A DNA stretch of 5,870 nt from Candidatus Omnitrophota bacterium (GTDB taxonomy: Bacteria > Omnitrophota > Gorgyraeia > B26-G9). Of this stretch, positions 4,866 to 5,870 are shown in pieces; the first letter of the stretch is position 1, and each line of letters begins with the position of its first letter. Below the pieces are notes generated by a model. The model was not told where the DNA came from. It was given only the letters and a program-made list of their open reading frames with translations, and searched no databases. Both the position numbers and the translations under genes were made by a program. Location: NCBI GenBank assembly GCA_030630245.1, contig DAOVNL010000061.1, forward strand, positions 1-5,870. The letters are read 5' to 3'.

Positions 4866-5870
4866 TTAAATCGCCTGCAAAACAAACTGCCCAGCCATCA
4901 TACTTCTCTCTATTGCTCCAACAATTTCTTTTAGCGGCATTTCATCACCAGTTAATTCAAGCACAGTTCCTTTATCTAAAATCAGCCTTTCTATTTTTGG
5001 CTTTTCTGATGATACTTTATACTCCTTCACCCCTTCAATCATCATTTGCATTATCTCAATGCTGTCGGGATAAATTTTAATTATACCCTTGATAATTTCT
5101 ATTGTTTTTTCAAATTCACCTTTAACAAAATAAGCTGTCGCCTGTTGCTGCAATTGCACAACTTTTTTTTGTAAAGCTGGAGCATTTTCAGTTATCTCGC
5201 CTTTTAAATTCTCGAATGAATCCAAATCATGTATAAGCGGATTATACCCTCCTTCTAATTCCTCTTTGTATTCTGTTCCCCAACCTTTAACATAGACTTT
5301 CCCGTCCACCATATATCCAAGAAACTCACCTTGTTTATTATTAACACGGTAATAAGACGCATACTCCATAAGCTTAACCTCCGGTCCAAGTAATAATTTA
5401 AGGATAAGCGTCATTGCCTCTTCTCTCTCATTCCCGTTCAGAAGTTCAAGAGCTTCTTTAATTACCGCTTCTGTTTCCGCATCGAATTTCTCCACTGCAT
5501 CAAGCTTTGCCTCAGTTTTCTCCATTTCACTCAATTTCAGCCATTCATCTATTGCATTATATAATGTTTGTTCAGATGGCTTCTGCGCTCCCTGGATCTG
5601 CTCAATCCATCCCTTCATAAACTGAACCATTCCATATATAAACATTGAACGGCCATAAAAAACCTTTCTTGCATTATTGCGTTCGGCCTCAGTCAATATT
5701 CGCGTAAAAGTATTGCTTATCAGGTCTGAAACAATCTTTCCCTTCAATCCTTTGTGATCACTCAAAGGACTTATTCCTTCAGCATCCTTCCTGCCGATCC
5801 CAGTAGCATTTATTACAATATCCGCTTTTTCTATTGCCTTATGCAATTTACTCGATTTATACTTATTAGC
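4866..5870 (-). CDS. Shikimate-dehydrogenase-like domain with long TPR-like tail (5' end missing)
   Basis: The frame is open to the window edge (334 visible residues), so the TTG at 5846 is not needed as a start and the gene almost certainly begins outside. Numbering from that TTG: ADIVINATG (8-16), KIVSDLISNTFTRIL (37-51) and a closing region through MFIYGMVQFMKGWI (68-81) follow the C-terminal order of AroE-type shikimate/quinate dehydrogenases. Those have INAT, a DvvYnPl.T.LL strand and a ML..Q..F..W helix. The substrate-binding Gln of the last motif appears to be Gly72, so shikimate activity is doubtful. About 240 residues follow that AroE lacks: acidic helices (90-165), an unknown part (165-220), a TPR-like helix pair (223-278) and a short end domain. 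No neighbour belongs to aromatic biosynthesis. The gene ends 5 bases before the mobile-element relic, with no terminator in between. Confidence 0.65.
   Translation of the reverse strand, partial: ANKYKSSKLHKAIEKADIVINATGIGRKDAEGISPLSDHKGLKGKIVSDLISNTFTRILTEAERNNARKVFYGRSMFIYGMVQFMKGWIEQIQGAQKPSEQTLYNAIDEWLKLSEMEKTEAKLDAVEKFDAETEAVIKEALELLNGNEREEAMTLILKLLLGPEVKLMEYASYYRVNNKQGEFLGYMVDGKVYVKGWGTEYKEELEGGYNPLIHDLDSFENLKGEITENAPALQKKVVQLQQQATAYFVKGEFEKTIEIIKGIIKIYPDSIEIMQMMIEGVKEYKVSSEKPKIERLILDKGTVLELTGDEMPLKEIVGAIERSMMAGQFVLQAI

Noticed and set aside
5844..5846. TTG at 5846 as the start of the dehydrogenase-like gene
   Set aside because: The frame continues upstream to the window edge without a stop, no Shine-Dalgarno precedes the TTG, and starting there would remove the front of the Rossmann domain.
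1..5870. CRISPR array, tRNA or rRNA genes, riboswitch, defence genes, replication origin
   Set aside because: I looked for regularly spaced repeats, cloverleaf patterns, known aptamer cores and defence-type motifs and saw none. The repeats present are only the mobile-element ends.

Overview
All recognisable genes lie on the minus strand, so transcription runs right to left. The window is AT-rich and shows a bacterial carbohydrate-uptake and degradation operon beside the 3' part of an unrelated gene. The combination of a GPH-type sugar symporter, a secreted clan GH-A glycosidase, secreted lectin-like proteins and a relic of a REP-associated (Y1/IS200-like) transposase fits an uncultured free-living Gram-negative bacterium. 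Something like Omnitrophota or another PVC-related lineage is my guess. It rests on gene style only and is not proven by any marker gene.

Layout in the direction of transcription. (1) 5870-4866: the 3' end of a gene that enters from beyond the window. It encodes a shikimate-dehydrogenase-like NAD(P)-binding domain followed by a long helical, partly TPR-like tail that I cannot assign. (2) 4860-4605: a dead mobile element, six bases after that stop codon. It has matching ends and an N-terminal transposase fragment with a 2-base frameshift; the catalytic histidine motif is missing. (3) 4604-4340: a control region with a near-consensus sigma70 promoter (TTGACA-17-TATAAA), a second TATAAT box, a perfect 14-bp LacI-family-like operator palindrome, an intrinsic terminator hairpin lying between operator and gene, and a strong ribosome binding site. 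(4) 4339-2693: a GPH/MelB-family cation:sugar symporter with an unusual hydrophobic insertion in the middle. (5) 2619-718: a secreted GH2/GH5-like glycosidase with a large N-terminal region of unknown function and two calcium-loop motifs. (6) 715-92: a small secreted carbohydrate-binding-like beta-sandwich protein. (7) 35-1: the first 11 codons of another exported protein with an excellent ribosome binding site.

Inferred working model: the exported hydrolase and lectin-like protein bind and cut a glycan outside the cytoplasm, and the symporter imports the released sugar. A LacI-type regulator and possibly an attenuator in the leader would tune expression. The actual sugar is not readable from the sequence. 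The most unusual points are the operator-terminator leader, the inserted membrane segment in the transporter, the N-terminal half of the glycosidase, and the mobile-element relic between the dehydrogenase-like gene and the operon promoter.
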